Source: Alligator mississippiensis (Eukaryota; Chordata; Crocodylia; Alligatoridae). From it: a stretch of 64,000 bases of DNA. Shown here in pieces: positions 1 through 13,575 of this stretch. A model generated the notes under the pieces. That model had not been told where the DNA came from. It saw only the letters and a program-made list of their open reading frames with translations, and did no database searches. How positions within the stretch are numbered: position 1 is the stretch's first letter; the number at the start of each line of letters is the position of its first letter. Position numbers and translations under genes: made by a program. The stretch covers positions 120,598,162 through 120,662,161 of the forward strand of contig NC_081824.1 of the NCBI RefSeq assembly GCF_030867095.1. The letters are read 5' to 3'.

Positions 1-159
1 CCCAAATGTAACTCCACAGTTACAGTCCTAGCCCAGAACAGACCCTGCTGCCTGCACACCCTGCAGCTCTATCCAGCAGGTCATATGCATGTTGTACTCC
101 TGCCAACACGCAGTCAAACTTGCTACTACTTTTTTGGCAAGCTAGTTCAGTTTTTATGA

Positions 160-720
160 GGGCTGGCATGTGTCAGAGCCTAGTGGTTGAGTGCCTCGGC
201 ACAGTGGAACTTTCTAGCAAAAGGCACGGTGAGATTTTGTACGAGGGAATTTCTCGGCACGGTGGAGAACCCCGGCGTGGAAAGGTTCCCGCCACTCATA
301 TGCAAATTCACACATTACTATTGGCTGGTTCTAAATTATTCCTATGTGGCGACTAGCAATTGGCTCGCTAGCTGTATAAAAGGTTGGAGCAGTTTCCGCC
401 CAAGTTGGAGAACTCCGTGCCCAACTCGGAGCGAACGTGGCGGACTGATCAACCGCCGCCGACTCCCCGTCGCTGACCGTCCCGACATACCCCCCCCATG
501 TCCTGCATGCTCGTGTTCAGACCCGTTAGAAAGATGTCTCGTCTTATCAGAGCTCCTTGGTTAAACTGTAACGGACCTGAAGTTTGAAGTTAACTTTCTT
601 CCTACGCTGTACATCTCGACAGTGTAAGTAAAGCCATCTTTGTTTGAACCAGTACACGTTTGTGCCTAATTCTACTCCAGCAGTCGAAAGTACCCATCTG
701 TACGTTCTGGGTTTGTGGCC
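160..720 (+). mobile_element. Solo LTR-like segment of an endogenous retroelement
   Basis: The block looks like a retroviral-type LTR. It has two ATTGGCT inverted CCAAT boxes (320-326 and 359-365) and a TATA box (TATAAAAGG at 375-383), followed by about 300 bp of downstream sequence. A candidate TG start lies near 168, but neither end nor a target duplication could be fixed, and no gag, pol or env coding sequence is attached. It lies in intron 2 of the minus-strand REPS1 gene, in the opposite orientation. The open frames across it are not similar to anything recognised. It could instead be another promoter-bearing repeat. Confidence 0.5.
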
Positions 721-3309
721 ACAACCCAGCCGACCCTTTCCCGGATCCCCCTCGGCCCCCACAGCATGCTACACTATGCGTACACATGACTAAGGCCCTG
801 GCCATGAGTGCCTCTGAGCTCTGATCTCTGTTCCTGTCCCCCAACAGTTACATGGCCAATGAAGACCATGCCATGTTGGCATGAGATGCCTGCGGATCAC
901 TTACACACTGTACACTGGTGGGCTGGGGCATGTAACATGAGCACTAATTGCTGTGAGTGCTTAGTCTTAAGTACCCCAGACAACGAAGAGTAGCAGCAGA
1001 GCTTCAGGATATGCCAGACCACCTTTGTGAAGATATCTAACTGAAATGGTCCCCATCCTCACATGACAGAGTATCAACATAAGGGCACCCTTCCTCATGG
1101 ACAAGCACATCACCACTGCCATCGCCACCTGGACGTTCTCAATGCCTAGCAGTCTCCAGTCCGTCACCAACCAGTTCCATGTGGGCAAGTCCACAGCAGG
1201 AGATGCAGTACAGAAGGCATTCGTAGCTATACGGTGGGTGCTAGCACCATGCTTCACTCTCCTTGCCAACCCACAGGAGGTTGGTAGCAAAGGGAGAGTG
1301 CTACCACCCTTGTAGAGACTTTAAAAATTCTGGGCTTGCACCTTGGCACAAGCCCTCAGTCTTGCAGCCCCAACACACACCCCCTGGAGGAGCCAAGCAC
1401 AGTTAATAAACAATGCTTCTGTGGGACTCTGCTGCTTCCACGGCTTCGTAAGTGATGCTTAACAGTCCATTCACCCCAGCTGCAGCCTTTTCCAATTACA
1501 GCAGCCTTAAATTACACTCAGCTGATCTTTGAGCATGCACTCAACCTGAGCTTGTAGATAAGGCTAGAGATGCTGATGGGATACAAACAGATATTAATAG
1601 TGAATGAGAAGCAGATTTGCAAGGGAGATTCAAGCTATGTTTTCCAGATGATGGTACAGGACTGAATTCAAGGTAATTTGCCACTGTGATTCAGTTAGAA
1701 GAATTGGCAAAACAATCATCAGAGGCAACTCAAATTGGGCAAACTTTGGAAATGGTTTGAAATCCGCTTTCATGCAGACTGCAAAGGACTTTAAATCATG
1801 TGCCTGAACAATGACGACAGCACTCACTGCCAAGTCTGTGTGCACTTGGTTCTACCTCCCCGGGGCAGCTGATTTTGGTGTTAGTCACAGACTCCCTGTA
1901 GCCATGAGGCAGGGGGTGAGGAGGAAAACCTTCTGGGATGCTGGAGGACCAAGCCACTCCCTGTCGTGCCAATGTGTTATATGTGGCGCTAGAAATGTCA
2001 TATTGCCAAGAAGTTCCTGTTGAAAAGAGGCAACATTTCACAGCATTTTTGCCACATTTTTTGAGTGACAAACTGCTTGGACAGCTCTCTATTTGCTTTC
2101 TGCAGCACCAAAAAGACGTATCTAGCATTAGAAATGTAATGCCTGTCCATAACCCCAGAGTGATGCTGGAGCAACACCTTAAAAACATCTAAAGCTCAAT
2201 TTGCTAGGCATCTTTTGAGCATACATTTGCCTCTTAGACACCTGATAAAGGTGCAACTGCAAGAAAACATATCCTCCTCCATCCCTGGCAAGCACTACAT
2301 GCCCCCATAAAAGAGCACAATGAGAGGCATAAAGCAAACATGAATCTGAAAATGAGACAGATTGCTGTGATAAATTAATTATATGTAGGGTAGTTGGGTA
2401 TGCTGGTTAAGAGCTTATGGGGTATAGGATAAGCTAGAGACAACTGGGAAAGTAGAACAGTATGGGGAAGTGGATCTATAAATACCGCAGATCAGAAGGG
2501 ATTTCTTGGTTAGGCAGAGATTGGGCTGTGGGTTACCTGTAAACAGAAGTAGATATGGAAGGCACTATACCATGATTCACAATAGTTTTGGTGTTGCTTG
2601 ATCTTATGCCTTGAAAGGAAGAGGAACAAGAGCCTGAGCCCCAGCCCAAATCTTACCTCAGCTCAGTCCCGTCCTAAAGTCAGCTTCAAACACTGTTTAG
2701 TTTACACCAGTCTACCTCCCAGATATTCTAAGTAGAAAAATACAGCAAACATCATTGCTTTGTTGTTTGTTTGTTTTTGGTGGGGGGGTATTAATACAAT
2801 AATTTTTAAAGCACCCATTTGAAATATATATTGTTTAAGAGATACTTTTGTGAGGGAAAAGCAAGATTAATTGAACAGGAATAAAAATAAGCAATTAAAG
2901 TCAAGACCTAGTCAGCTGTGGCTGGATCACACTATTTATGGGAGATGTCTGATGCCAGGTCTTAGGGGTTCTCCAAATAAAGAATAAGTGTATGCGCCCT
3001 ACATCTACACCATCTTTTCTGTATCAGTCTTGGGGCAATCGCACCAAATACCTCTCTTCCAGTATGAAAACTTAGGAAAGACTGAAGGTGAACCAGCAGG
3101 GATAGGCTGGAAGACCTCTCTCAACCTCTGCAAAGCAGAGCTGCTAAAGCCCTAGGCAAATCCATCTGCATCCTTGTGGCACATCTAGTCTTGACTGTAA
3201 TGGTTGAGGCAGCCAAGGCAGTTAGGGGACTTGATCCTCCCGAATGGTGCCTGTAGTAGATACCCTAACAGTGCTGGACTTATCTTAGATAGCAGGATGT
3301 GCTCACTAT
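721..3309. other. Intronic sequence with no recognised gene
   Basis: REPS1 intron 2. The short open frames have no recognisable domains or codon bias. A T/G-rich run lies near 2758-2788. I see no further repeat family I can name. Confidence 0.5.
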
Positions 3310-3321
3310 AGCAGTTAGGGC

Positions 3322-3492
3322 AATGGTGTCCCTGAGTGGGGGATTGCCCAAGAATTAGTCCTGGGGCTGGTTTTGTTCAGTGTCTTCATCAACAACCTGG
3401 AAGATGGTATGAAGTGCAACCTCAGCAAGTTTGCAGATGACACCAAGCTGGTGGGAACAGTAGATACACTGGAGGGTAGGGTCTGGACAGTA
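3322..3492 (+). mobile_element. CR1 LINE fragment (reverse transcriptase)
   Basis: Translation of the plus strand gives CR1 RT core pieces: a decayed VPQGSVLGP-type block, then VFINNLEDG and [10 protein letters not shown], which contains the FADD catalytic box. Stops and indels interrupt the start, and homology ends after the LEGRV-type segment. It is a dead internal fragment with no 3' end. Confidence 0.8.
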
Positions 3493-3939
3493 TCAGGGGT
3501 GACTGTGCTACCTAAACTGTTACCTAAGCTTTTGGGGGTGGAATCATAGGGAGACTTTTTTGGTGCCTTTTGTTGAAGCTGCATGCAGTGCTGTATTTAC
3601 GACCTGCACAGAAGTGGAGGAATTGAGATAACAGAAGACTGTACTAGCTCTACTAACACAAGCATGTTCTACTGACATTGCTGTTGCTTTATACTGCTTC
3701 TCAGTAGTAGCAGGTGTAATGGATGATCCACTATGTATATAAACTGCACTACATCCACTGTTCATGCCACAGTAATGTGGGCATTAAATCAGGCATTTGT
3801 CACATAATGGTCTTCTCCAATTTCTGCTGCTCCAGAACTTTAGCTATGTAATGAAGCAGACAGCTCCCTTTAATGCCTCCACCTTGTCCTCATCTTGGTC
3901 AAAGAGGAAGGACCAAGGGTGACTGCCTAGGAACACACA

Positions 3940-4215
3940 CTGTAGATCGCCTTCTATGATGAGATGATTGGTTCTGTGGATGTAGGGAGAGCAGTGGATG
4001 CAGTACACCTTGATTTTAGCAAAGCTTTTGATATGGTCTCCCACAACGTTCTCACAGGTAAGCTAAGGAACTACGGGCGGGATGTATGGACTGTAAGCTG
4101 GATAGAAAACTGGCTACAGCATCAGGCTCAGAGGGTAGTAATCAATGGCTCACTGTCTAGTTGGCAGTTGGGTTACAGTGGACAAAAAGCTGAATATGGG
4201 ACAGTATGTCCTTGT
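3940..4215 (+). mobile_element. CR1 LINE fragment (RT finger/palm), truncated
   Basis: The plus strand encodes the CR1 RT segment with LDFSKAFDMVSHNVL and WTVSWIENWL, ending in a VINGSLSSWQ-type stretch. It then jumps at about 4170 to sequence from further downstream in CR1 (VDKKLNM-like), so an internal deletion joins two CR1 parts. A second, partly overlapping CR1 copy follows directly. Confidence 0.8.
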
Positions 4216-4249
4216 TGCCATGAAGGATCCAGGGAACTACATATAGTCA

Positions 4250-5518
4250 GCCTCACCTCAGTCCCTGGAAAAATGATGGAACAGATCCTCAAGGAATCCA
4301 TTTTTAAGCACTTGGAGGAGAAAAAGGCGATTAGAAACAGTTAGCATAGATTCACCAGGGGCAAATCACACCTGACTGCCTTCTATGATGAGCTGACTGC
4401 CTCTGTGGATGCAGGGAGACTGATGGAAGTGGCATACCTTGATTTTAGCAAGGTTTTGATACGGTCTCCCTCAACATTCTCGCAGGCAAGCTAAGGAAGT
4501 ATGAACTAGATGAATGGACTGTAGTGGACAGAAAACTGGCTTGATCATCAGCTTCAGAGGGTAACAATCAATGGCTCAATGTCTAGTTGGCAGCCAATAT
4601 CAAGTGGAGTGCCCCAGGGATCAGTCCTGGGGCCAGTTTTGTTCAATGTCTTCATCAACAACCTGGAAGATGGCATAAAGTGCAACCTCACTAAGTTTGC
4701 AGATGACACCAAGCTGGTAGGAGTAATAGATACACTGGAGGGTAGGGTTAGGATTCAGAGTGACCTAGTCAAATTGGAGGATTGGGCCAAAAGGAATCTC
4801 ATGAAGTTCAACAAGGACACAAGTCGGTGCAGCTGTTTGCAGCCTGCCCGCTACTTGCTGCAGTTGCCCAGAGCCCAGGCTGGCTACAAACAGCTGCACT
4901 GGGCTCTGGAGCCCAGGCACCAGCTCTGTGCCAGGAGCAAGGGAGACACTGGGGCTGCGCTGCCTCAGGCCCCTCCCCCACCACCCACTCTGAGGCATGA
5001 ATGCACGTGCCGGTACAGAGCTGATGCCAGAGCCCGGCGCAGCTGTTTGCAGCCTCCCAGCTGCAGCCAGCCCGGCTCTGGGTAGCTGCTCCCAGCAGGC
5101 AGTTGGGATGCTGCAAGCCCTATTGGGAGCAGCCTGGCCTCCATCACTGGCAGCAGCTACCCAGCCCTGCTGTGCCAAGCAAAATGGCCTTGCATATCGT
5201 GCTTGGCCCACGGGGTTTGCTAACCCTGATCTAAACTGTTCTCAGTGGTAGTAGATGATGGAACAAGGAGAAAGGGTCTCAAGTTGCAGCAAGGGAAGTT
5301 TAGGTTGGATATTAGGAAGAATTTTCTCATGAGGAGGGTAGTAAAACACTGGAACAGACTACCCAGAGAGGTTGTGGACTCTCCATCCCTGGAGGTTTTT
5401 AAGACCCAGATAGACAAAGCCTTGGCTGGGATGATCTAGTTAGGGATGGACCTACTTTGAGCAGGGGGTTGGACTATATAACCTTCTGAGGTCCCTTCCA
5501 ACCTTAATATTCTATGAT
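4250..5518 (+). mobile_element. CR1 LINE copy, rearranged, with GC-rich foreign middle
   Basis: The left part (4250-4820) encodes CR1 RT from the KHLEEKK-type region through VPQGSVLGPVLFNVFINN and FADDTKL to WAKRNLMKFNKD, with stops and frameshifts. The right part (5228-5518) is the CR1 3' end, with an RLDIRKNF-type segment, [14 protein letters not shown] and the terminal TTCTATGAT. Between them, at about 4822-5227, lies unrelated GC-rich sequence, and roughly 400 bp of expected CR1 is missing. The middle is therefore a replacement or an insertion with deletion. It carries internal direct and inverted copies of a GCAGCTGTTTGCAGCC motif. Confidence 0.8.
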
Positions 5519-6022
5519 AAACCACAAATGCCCCCCATTTCCAGATACACAACCAGGGTATACAATAACTGATGTTGCATGGACTTTCAAGAGGAACTGA
5601 TGGCACAGCCCTGGAGGTACCTGGGCAGGGCAGAGAGCAAGGTCCTTTTTGTGCAAGAGATGTGCACAGGAGTCAATTCTTGCAAACATTAGGCATCAGC
5701 TTCAGCCAGGCTTTGAAGGCTCACTAGGGTCCCACAGCCTGATGCTGAAGTTGGAACCTTAAGCCTCAGAGTTGACAGATTAATTTTTAACAGGTATTTC
5801 AGTAAATGATGGTATCAAGCCATACTGTACGCATGTGCATCAGGGAGGGAAGGGGAGTAATATGATGTGCATCTTTAGATAATTTAACTGCATTCTCCAT
5901 GCTCCACTCTAGTTTTAACCTCCCAGAAATCACACACCATTCAAAATGAAATCAGAGATTACTCATTCTATTTCCACTCCCTTGGCTATGGGATGAAGAC
6001 AGAGTAAGATGGAACTGATTAA
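5519..6022. other. Intronic sequence with no recognised feature
   Basis: REPS1 intron 2. I see no supported gene or repeat family here. Confidence 0.4.
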
Positions 6023-7118
6023 TAGGGGTGTACCAAAAGAGATCTTCTTGGCCAATACTGATAGCTGATTATTCACCAGTCATATTGGCCGATATCGATT
6101 CAATAACTGATTTATGGGAGCACAGCCCAACAGCATGCATAGCAGCACCTTGCAGGTAAGTCTGTGGAGGGGAAGCGGGTGAGGGGGAGAGGAGGGCAGA
6201 TCAAAGCCCCCATGGTGAGGGAGGGAGTGGGGCAGGGGGCACTGCCCAGCCAGAGTGCTGAATAGGACCCCAGGGTGGGAGCAAGACAGAGGCATGGGCA
6301 GCTCATTCAGGGATCAGCGTCCCAGCACTTAAACTAAAGCTTATCAGATGAGCTTTAGTCCAAATGCCACTGCCACCATTTTTAAGTGAAGGGACAATTT
6401 TAGGAGTGGAGCTGAGTGAGACGAGGGCAGATGTGAGCTGCCCACTGTGGGCTGGGGACTTTTCAGCCTGCTGCCTTTGCCCTGGGAGCCACATGCTGGC
6501 CATGCCACATCCCCAGCCTGTCTGTTGGTGGGAGGCACAACTCGCCACCCCTACTGCTGCTGGGTGGGCAGGGGGAGCAATGCAGCCAATGCGTGGCTCC
6601 CAGGGCATGCAGCAGCAGGGCAGCCAGTTCTGAGCCCACCTCTCAGCCCTCCTCTGCTCCTCTGTTCTGCGCCTAAATCTAGGAGGGCATGTGTCCTCCC
6701 CCAAGGGAGGTGCATGCTGCGGTGGGAAGCTGTCCCCCGCCTCCATTCTCACTCCCCCCGTGCCCTTTGGACGTGCCACCCACAGCTGTCCTGCTCTGGC
6801 CCCGGGGTCCCATTCACTACCCTGGCTGGGCAGCATCCCCAGTCCCAGCCCCACTCCCTCAACATAGGGGACTCAATCTGCACCCCCCCCACACACACCC
6901 CTTCCCCTTCACAGACTTACCAGCAGGGTGCTGCTCTGCACATTGCTGGACTGCATTCCTGGCCACCTGCAGCTGCATGCATGCACGTGGCATCTGGGGG
7001 CCCTGGCCATAAGGCTTATTGCATTTATCAATACATTATCAACCTGATAGCTGATAATGTTAATTTTCCTTTTATCAGTGCTGATCCAATATGGCATTGA
7101 TATATTGGTGCACCTCCA
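6023..7118. mobile_element. Long foldback (palindromic) non-autonomous DNA transposon, hAT-like ends
   Basis: The two halves are inverted copies of each other. The outer ends read TAGGGGTGTACCA at the left and, on the opposite strand, TGGAGGTGCACCA at the right. The segment 6140-6290 (AGCAGCACC, GTAAGTCTGTG, GCCCAGCCAG) recurs inverted at about 6765-6950. The inner segment GCCCTGGGAGCCA near 6478-6492 recurs inverted near 6590-6605, so the axis is near 6540. The ends resemble hAT termini, but the flanking 8-mers match only 5 of 8, so the class is tentative. Open frames on both strands come from the GC-rich arms. Confidence 0.65.
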
Positions 7119-8670
7119 CTACTTAGCTAGTTTAGAAATACCTGAGTATTATTCTGAACATGCCTGCTATGCATTAACAGTGAGAAGTTTCATGTTTTTG
7201 CTTAAAACCATTACAAGAAGAAACCCATGCCACCCCCCACCCCACCCCTGCACAGGCTTTTATGCCCCAGGCTCTGCACACCCCTACGGACGACTCTAAC
7301 TGTCCATGTGTGGACAAAGACAACAGGTGCTTATTGTATTTATAAGTGCTGTGGATGCACCTTTCAATATCTGGATCCTCCAACTTCCAAGGCAGCTGTT
7401 CATTTGGAGGTCACTACCCTTTCAGCATGGTAACAGTTGCAATCCACAACTCACCCTGAAAAAGCCCTCCTTCACAGCATGCAATTTGCTCTCCCAGCAA
7501 TGTATTTATTTATCCTCAGTGCCCCAAGAATGCCCTCCTACTGTTAATTTGGTCTGTCATGCTCAGGCACAGCACTCAAGCCCCTGGACTCATCAGGACC
7601 TCCGAACTATCACCTTTGTCTCTTCAACCGAGAAATGCAGGTGGCAGGCAGCTTCTTCTACTTTGAGCTACTGACTACATAATAACTTTTAACACTACTT
7701 TGTAAGGCAACTAAACAAGATGCAGCTGCAAGTATATCTTGTTTTTTGTTTTTTTTTAAGTAGGCAAAGGTCACTGGATCAAATGGGTATAAATATGCAC
7801 ATGCCAGTTATTGTTAGGTGTGCAGAAACCCACGTTTGATGCAGATGCAAGTGTCCTGGATCTCTAGGAGAGGAAGGAACACAAAACTGACATAAAAAAG
7901 TACTTTATGGCTGAAAGTCTAAGGCCTTATTTATCCATGTGACAAAATACCTTGTGGCTAGAAGCCCTAGGAGAAGCATTTCTTGCAATGAGAAATTGTA
8001 GATAAAATCCATATTATTTGGACCTACCTAAACAGAGCTGTTCCTACAAGCAATCCATGACCCTTCTCTCTATACTTTGGAAGATATCTGCTGCTCCCTG
8101 TTTCTGTCCCATTCCAGAAGGTCTAAATGTTACTCTGGACTGCAAACAGGTGAAGGTCCGAGATATATGTTAACTAAATAAAGTGCAGATCCATGTAGGT
8201 ATCACCCAATACAGGACAATAGCATGTCCTGTCATTAGGGATAATCAGTATGAGAAATAAAAGAAGAGAAAAGTACAGGGAAAGAGTTATTTCTAGGAAA
8301 GAAGGGCTTGTGTTGGACAGATGTCTATATCTTTGCACTGAAATCTGTCTATGGTGACAGATTTCCCTCCAGTGATCCAGAGAGGGATCATACAGCTTGA
8401 CTGAAGGATCAGCCACAGTGACAAAGTTACCCAGTCTAGGGGTATGCCAATCCTGGAGGGGGAGGAAAAATGGAAGATTGTATCTATGCAAGAGTGCCAT
8501 GTGGATCTACAATGGTCTCCCAACTGTAGCCCTCTTTCCCTGGGCTGCTGTTCTAGTTTCTCTATTACCAAGCCTATGCATTCTCAACCATTTTAGATTC
8601 AGGGAAGCCCTCTGTAACCATTTTTTAATTTGGTGGTACCCTAGTTGAGCATCACTATTGTGCTGCCTCA
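7119..8670. other. Intronic sequence with no recognised gene
   Basis: REPS1 intron 2. Short C-rich and T-rich runs occur (near 7230 and 7742). Around 8575-8650 there is a degraded piece resembling the TTCTCAACC end of a hAT-type element. Nothing else was recognised. Confidence 0.4.
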
Positions 8671-8678
8671 GCTTACAT

Positions 8679-9316
8679 CAGTGGTTCTCAACCAAGGTGC
8701 TGCCACCACCCCAAACAGATGGAACTGCCCTACATGCCTCATACACAGCCAGATAAGCCTAAAGCAGACAAGTAAGGAAGCTGCATCTTTCTAAAAGATA
8801 TTGTAAATGATTAGAGCATGCCCTTTATGCACAATCATTCATTTTTTTCATACTTAAGAATCTGAAGAAGTTGGGGTACTTTAAATTAAATTAAAATTTT
8901 TAGATTTAGCTCTGTTCTATTGATAGAAAAGACAATCTGGGGACATGGAGTCTTTAAAGATTTCTTTTCTAAACTAATCCAAAACAAATGGTATTACATG
9001 GTACTGAGTTTGCAGAGCTTCCTGGTCCAGATCCTCTATGCTCCTCCTGGGAAGAGATGCATAGGACAATTCCACCTTCCCCATGCACCTGTTTCCACCT
9101 GTTCCATGCACATTTCAGAGAGAAAGGTGGGGAAGTTGGACCATGAAGGGCTATGGCAGGACCAAGCACTCCTGACTTTTAAGAGTTATGAGGCAGTGAA
9201 TGAGGCATGCAAGGCTGTTCCACTTGACTGGGGCAATGGAAGGGTCTTACTGCAGCACTCGTGAAAGTGCCTTGTGACACCCCAGAATGCCATGGCACCC
9301 CATCTGAGAACTACTA
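8679..9316. mobile_element. hAT/MER5-like non-autonomous DNA transposon
   Basis: The left end reads CAGTGGTTCTCAACC and the right end read inverted is TAGTAGTTCTCAGATGG, giving terminal inverted repeats of the CAGTGGTTCTC type seen in hAT-Charlie relatives. No matching 8-bp flanking duplication was found. The interior (8777-9015) is repeated in inverted orientation at 11066-11300. No transposase is encoded. Confidence 0.6.
8777..9015 (+). repeat. Left arm of 230-bp inverted repeat pair
   Basis: This segment matches the reverse complement of 11066-11300 nearly end to end. Shared blocks include GCATGCCCTTTATGCACA, ATCTGAAGAAG, GTACTTTAAATTAAAT and TTCTTTTCTAAACTAATCC. About 2 kb separates the arms. 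Confidence 0.85.
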
Positions 9317-9576
9317 GTCTAAAAGATTACATCAATTGGTAGCTTGTTCTATTTCACATCTGTTGCATTTGTTGTGTGGTGTTTGGGAACACCACAGATT
9401 TAGCAAAAAAATTCATGCCTGCAGTTGTGGTATCAGTGAAGTGATGTAAAGATTTCCAGGAGGAAATGGGTTTGTTCTGAGATCTTGTTCAAGATTTTGT
9501 AAATGGAGATTATGAGCATGCTTGTTCAAAGAAAGCCCCCCCAGTAGTTTCTCAGAGCTATTGCTGACCATGGGTA

Positions 9577-10525
9577 TCAGGGTGGATTTGATTTAAATCA
9601 AAATCAATTTAAATCATGATTTAATTCACAATTTAAATCCCTAGTCAGAAAGCCTCTATTTAGTTACTGTTTTCTACAAAAAGTGCATTCTTGTTTGATA
9701 TAACCTTCATTAAAATATTCCCAAACAGGGTCTCTTACAGCCTGGCAAGCCTGCTGCCATGATAGGTTTTCCCTTCTACCATACCATTCCCTCACTAGAT
9801 CTCAAATCAATGTAGAAGCTGTACTCAGAAACTTATCCTGCAAGACTTCTGGAATATTCTGCTCAAAATGTTTCTGTTTTGTTTCTACTGCCCCTCTCTC
9901 TTTGCATTTATCTCCAGACTCCTCCTTCTTGCCCAGATCTACCCCATCCCCAACAATCCTCTATTCATTTAATTTCTTGAAACTTTGTACTTTTAGAAAG
10001 AGGTAAGGGCTTGACTCTGTGTACACAAACTTGCAGAGAGATGATATGGCTGATGGGTAGGTAATCAGGTCTGTCATCTCTCATTGCCATAGACTGCTGT
10101 TAACAATGTTATCTCTGGAAACAAATCCATAGTTAGATAACTGAAACTAGGCATCACAGAGATGCTTAACAGGATCTTCTAAACTGAGCACTGAGTCCTA
10201 CTGGATTTTCTTTAATCTTTACTAAACTATAAAGGAGCCCCTGGGAACCCCATAAGATTGGCCCCCTATAGGTCCATGGCCTGTTGTGACCTATTTATAA
10301 AACATTTCTGAAAAGGTTACATGAATATATGGTCTTGAATAGCATATAATTAGATGTTATAATCCCTATTTCACAATGATCCCTTTGAGCTCTAACATAT
10401 CTTAAATTAAAACTATCTTTATATAGGTATATTTTTAAAAGCATCTGAAAAAATAAAAAAATTAAATTAAATTTAAAAAATCTGATTTAAATTTTAAAAA
10501 TCCGATGTTTTTTATTTAAAATTTC
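9577..10525. repeat. AT-rich palindromic element
   Basis: The left edge (GGATTTGATTTAAATC, then CAATTTAAATCATGATTTAA) and the right edge (ATCTGATTTAAATTTTAAAAATCCGAT near 10478-10505) are built from the same GATTTAAAT words in opposite order. This is as expected for a terminally inverted DNA transposon. The ends and target duplication are not clear, so the boundaries are approximate. Confidence 0.4.
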
Positions 10526-11065
10526 AGGGTCACATTTTGCCATTTTCCCCAAATGATACTTGTTTGCAGACTTAATACAGCATTCTCTTTAACTAAATCT
10601 ATGTTGATACACTCATTTAGATGAGTCAAGTTTAACTATTTATACGCAGCACTAGCAATTTAAAACAATTCAGAAAGCCCTGAGTTATGTCAAAAGCTTT
10701 GATATCAGCTCATCTTTTATCTTTGCATTTGGAAAACCAGGCACCATCTTGTCTCCTTCTGATATATTAGTACTATTGGGCTTTGCAAAAAAATTAAGGT
10801 TTCAATTCATTTGGGAGCAGTTGCTGCTGGAGTCTGAAGACTCAATCCAGAAGACATCTGTGGGTGCCCACTTGGTGCTGGAAGCTAAAGTTGCCATTCC
10901 AAGTGGCCCCAAACAGTTTTTATATTTAAAAAAAAGGTTAAATGTTGACATGCCAGTATCAGAAGTTTAATATCAGTGCCATTCACCATTACACCTAGAA
11001 AAAAAAATAGTGCAGCATGCAACACCTACACCACAGGGTGAATTTGCATATGGATTCATTCTTAA
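10526..11065. other. Intronic sequence with no recognised gene
   Basis: REPS1 intron 2. The 73-residue frame at 10749-10970 matches nothing I recognise. No REPS1 exon is visible here. Confidence 0.4.
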
Positions 11066-11300
11066 ACTCCATACCTTGTAGTACCATTTGTTTGGATTAG
11101 TTTAGAAAAGAAATATTTGAGGACTTCATGCCCCCAGACTGTCTCTTTTATAAAGAGAGCTAAACTAAAATTTTAAATTTAATTTAAAGTACCTTCTTCA
11201 GATTTTCATGCATGCAAAAAAGTGAACAACTGTGCATAAAGGGCATGCCCTAATAGTTTACATTATCTTCTAGAAAGATGCAAGCCAACTCCAACAAGTC
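11066..11300 (-). repeat. Right arm of 230-bp inverted repeat pair, next to REPS1 exon 2
   Basis: Reverse-complement partner of 8777-9015. It ends about 40 bp from the splice donor of REPS1 exon 2, on the intron 2 side, so the two arms lie in the same intron and could pair in the pre-mRNA. Confidence 0.85.
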
Positions 11301-11328
11301 TTAATATACCTACTCCAAAGGATGTTTA

Positions 11329-12600
<1,272 letters not shown>

Positions 12601-12604
12601 GTAA

Positions 12605-13575
12605 CCCGCAAATGTAACTTGTCTGTCATAAGTTTAACCAAAATGACAAAACTAACTGTTCGTGGAACTGACTGGGCCCCAAAGGTGAAGCTGTAGCTGC
12701 AAGATGAGCTGACCTAACGGTTTTTTGCTCAAGGTTCAGCCTTGACAATAAAACTGGATCTAACCGCCTGGCACACCCAACACATTCCAGTAAAGCACAT
12801 CCCAAGAAAGCATATTAAAAAAAAAAAACAAAACCTAAAAGGGTTGGGGGGTTTGGTAATGTCAATTTCAAACCTAAAGGTGCTGCATTGTAATTTGCTT
12901 ATTGGATAAACCCGAGTCTAGGTAGTAACTTTTTATGATAATTTTAACACATTTCAATCCAATAGGGTAACAGCTATAAGGCAAGATTGTTAGTTGCTCT
13001 AAAGCCAACAGATTAGCATAAGACTAAGTATAAAAAGCGCATGCATCAGGTGACCAGCAGGAAGGAGGGAACAGAATGCTCATTGCCGTTCAAAGCCCAG
13101 ACTCCGGACTCCCAGTGTGAGTGAGGATAGGATTCTGATCAAGGGATCTCCTCCCCTGTAATCCCTCAGACAGCATCGATCGGGGACGCCTGACTTCGCT
13201 GGAATCACTTGACGTGTACATGGCATTGAAGGACTATCGATAAGTTGCTGACCCATGTCTGTCCATCTGTTGTTTTGAACAGCTAAGTGGCTGATACCCT
13301 CACAGTGCCCAGTTGGCCTGCGACAGAATAGATCCATCTATCTGTTGTTATTATCTGTTGTTATTATTTACTATTAGCTCTTTAATACTGCATTATCTGC
13401 TTGTCGCATTTATCTTTCTGTTAACTGTTGTGTGTGTAAGCTATAATAAATTTGTCTTTGCTTCACTCCCACCTCCTGGATCCCAAACGAAACAGCCCAG
13501 CAGCTGATAGTTGCAGCACCCAGTTAGCCTGCAACTAAATTGATACACTCACAGTGCCCTGCTGGCCTGTGACAG
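12605..13575 (+). mobile_element. Solo LTR with TATA box and poly(A) signal
   Basis: The segment has LTR architecture: a TATA box (TATAAAAA, 13029-13036) and a poly(A) signal (AATAAA, 13445-13450) about 410 bp downstream, with an end in CTGTGACA. A motif of the form CTCACAGTGCCCNGNTGGCCTG occurs at about 13299 and again at about 13547, with a weaker copy near 13520. That suggests a duplicated block around the R/U5 region. No coding interior is present. A TGTC/GACA end pair is plausible, but no target duplication was found, so the 5' end is approximate. Confidence 0.6.

Noticed and set aside
6023..7126. 8-bp target duplication for the 1.1-kb foldback
   Set aside because: CTGATTAA and CTACTTAG match at only 5 of 8, which is too weak to claim.
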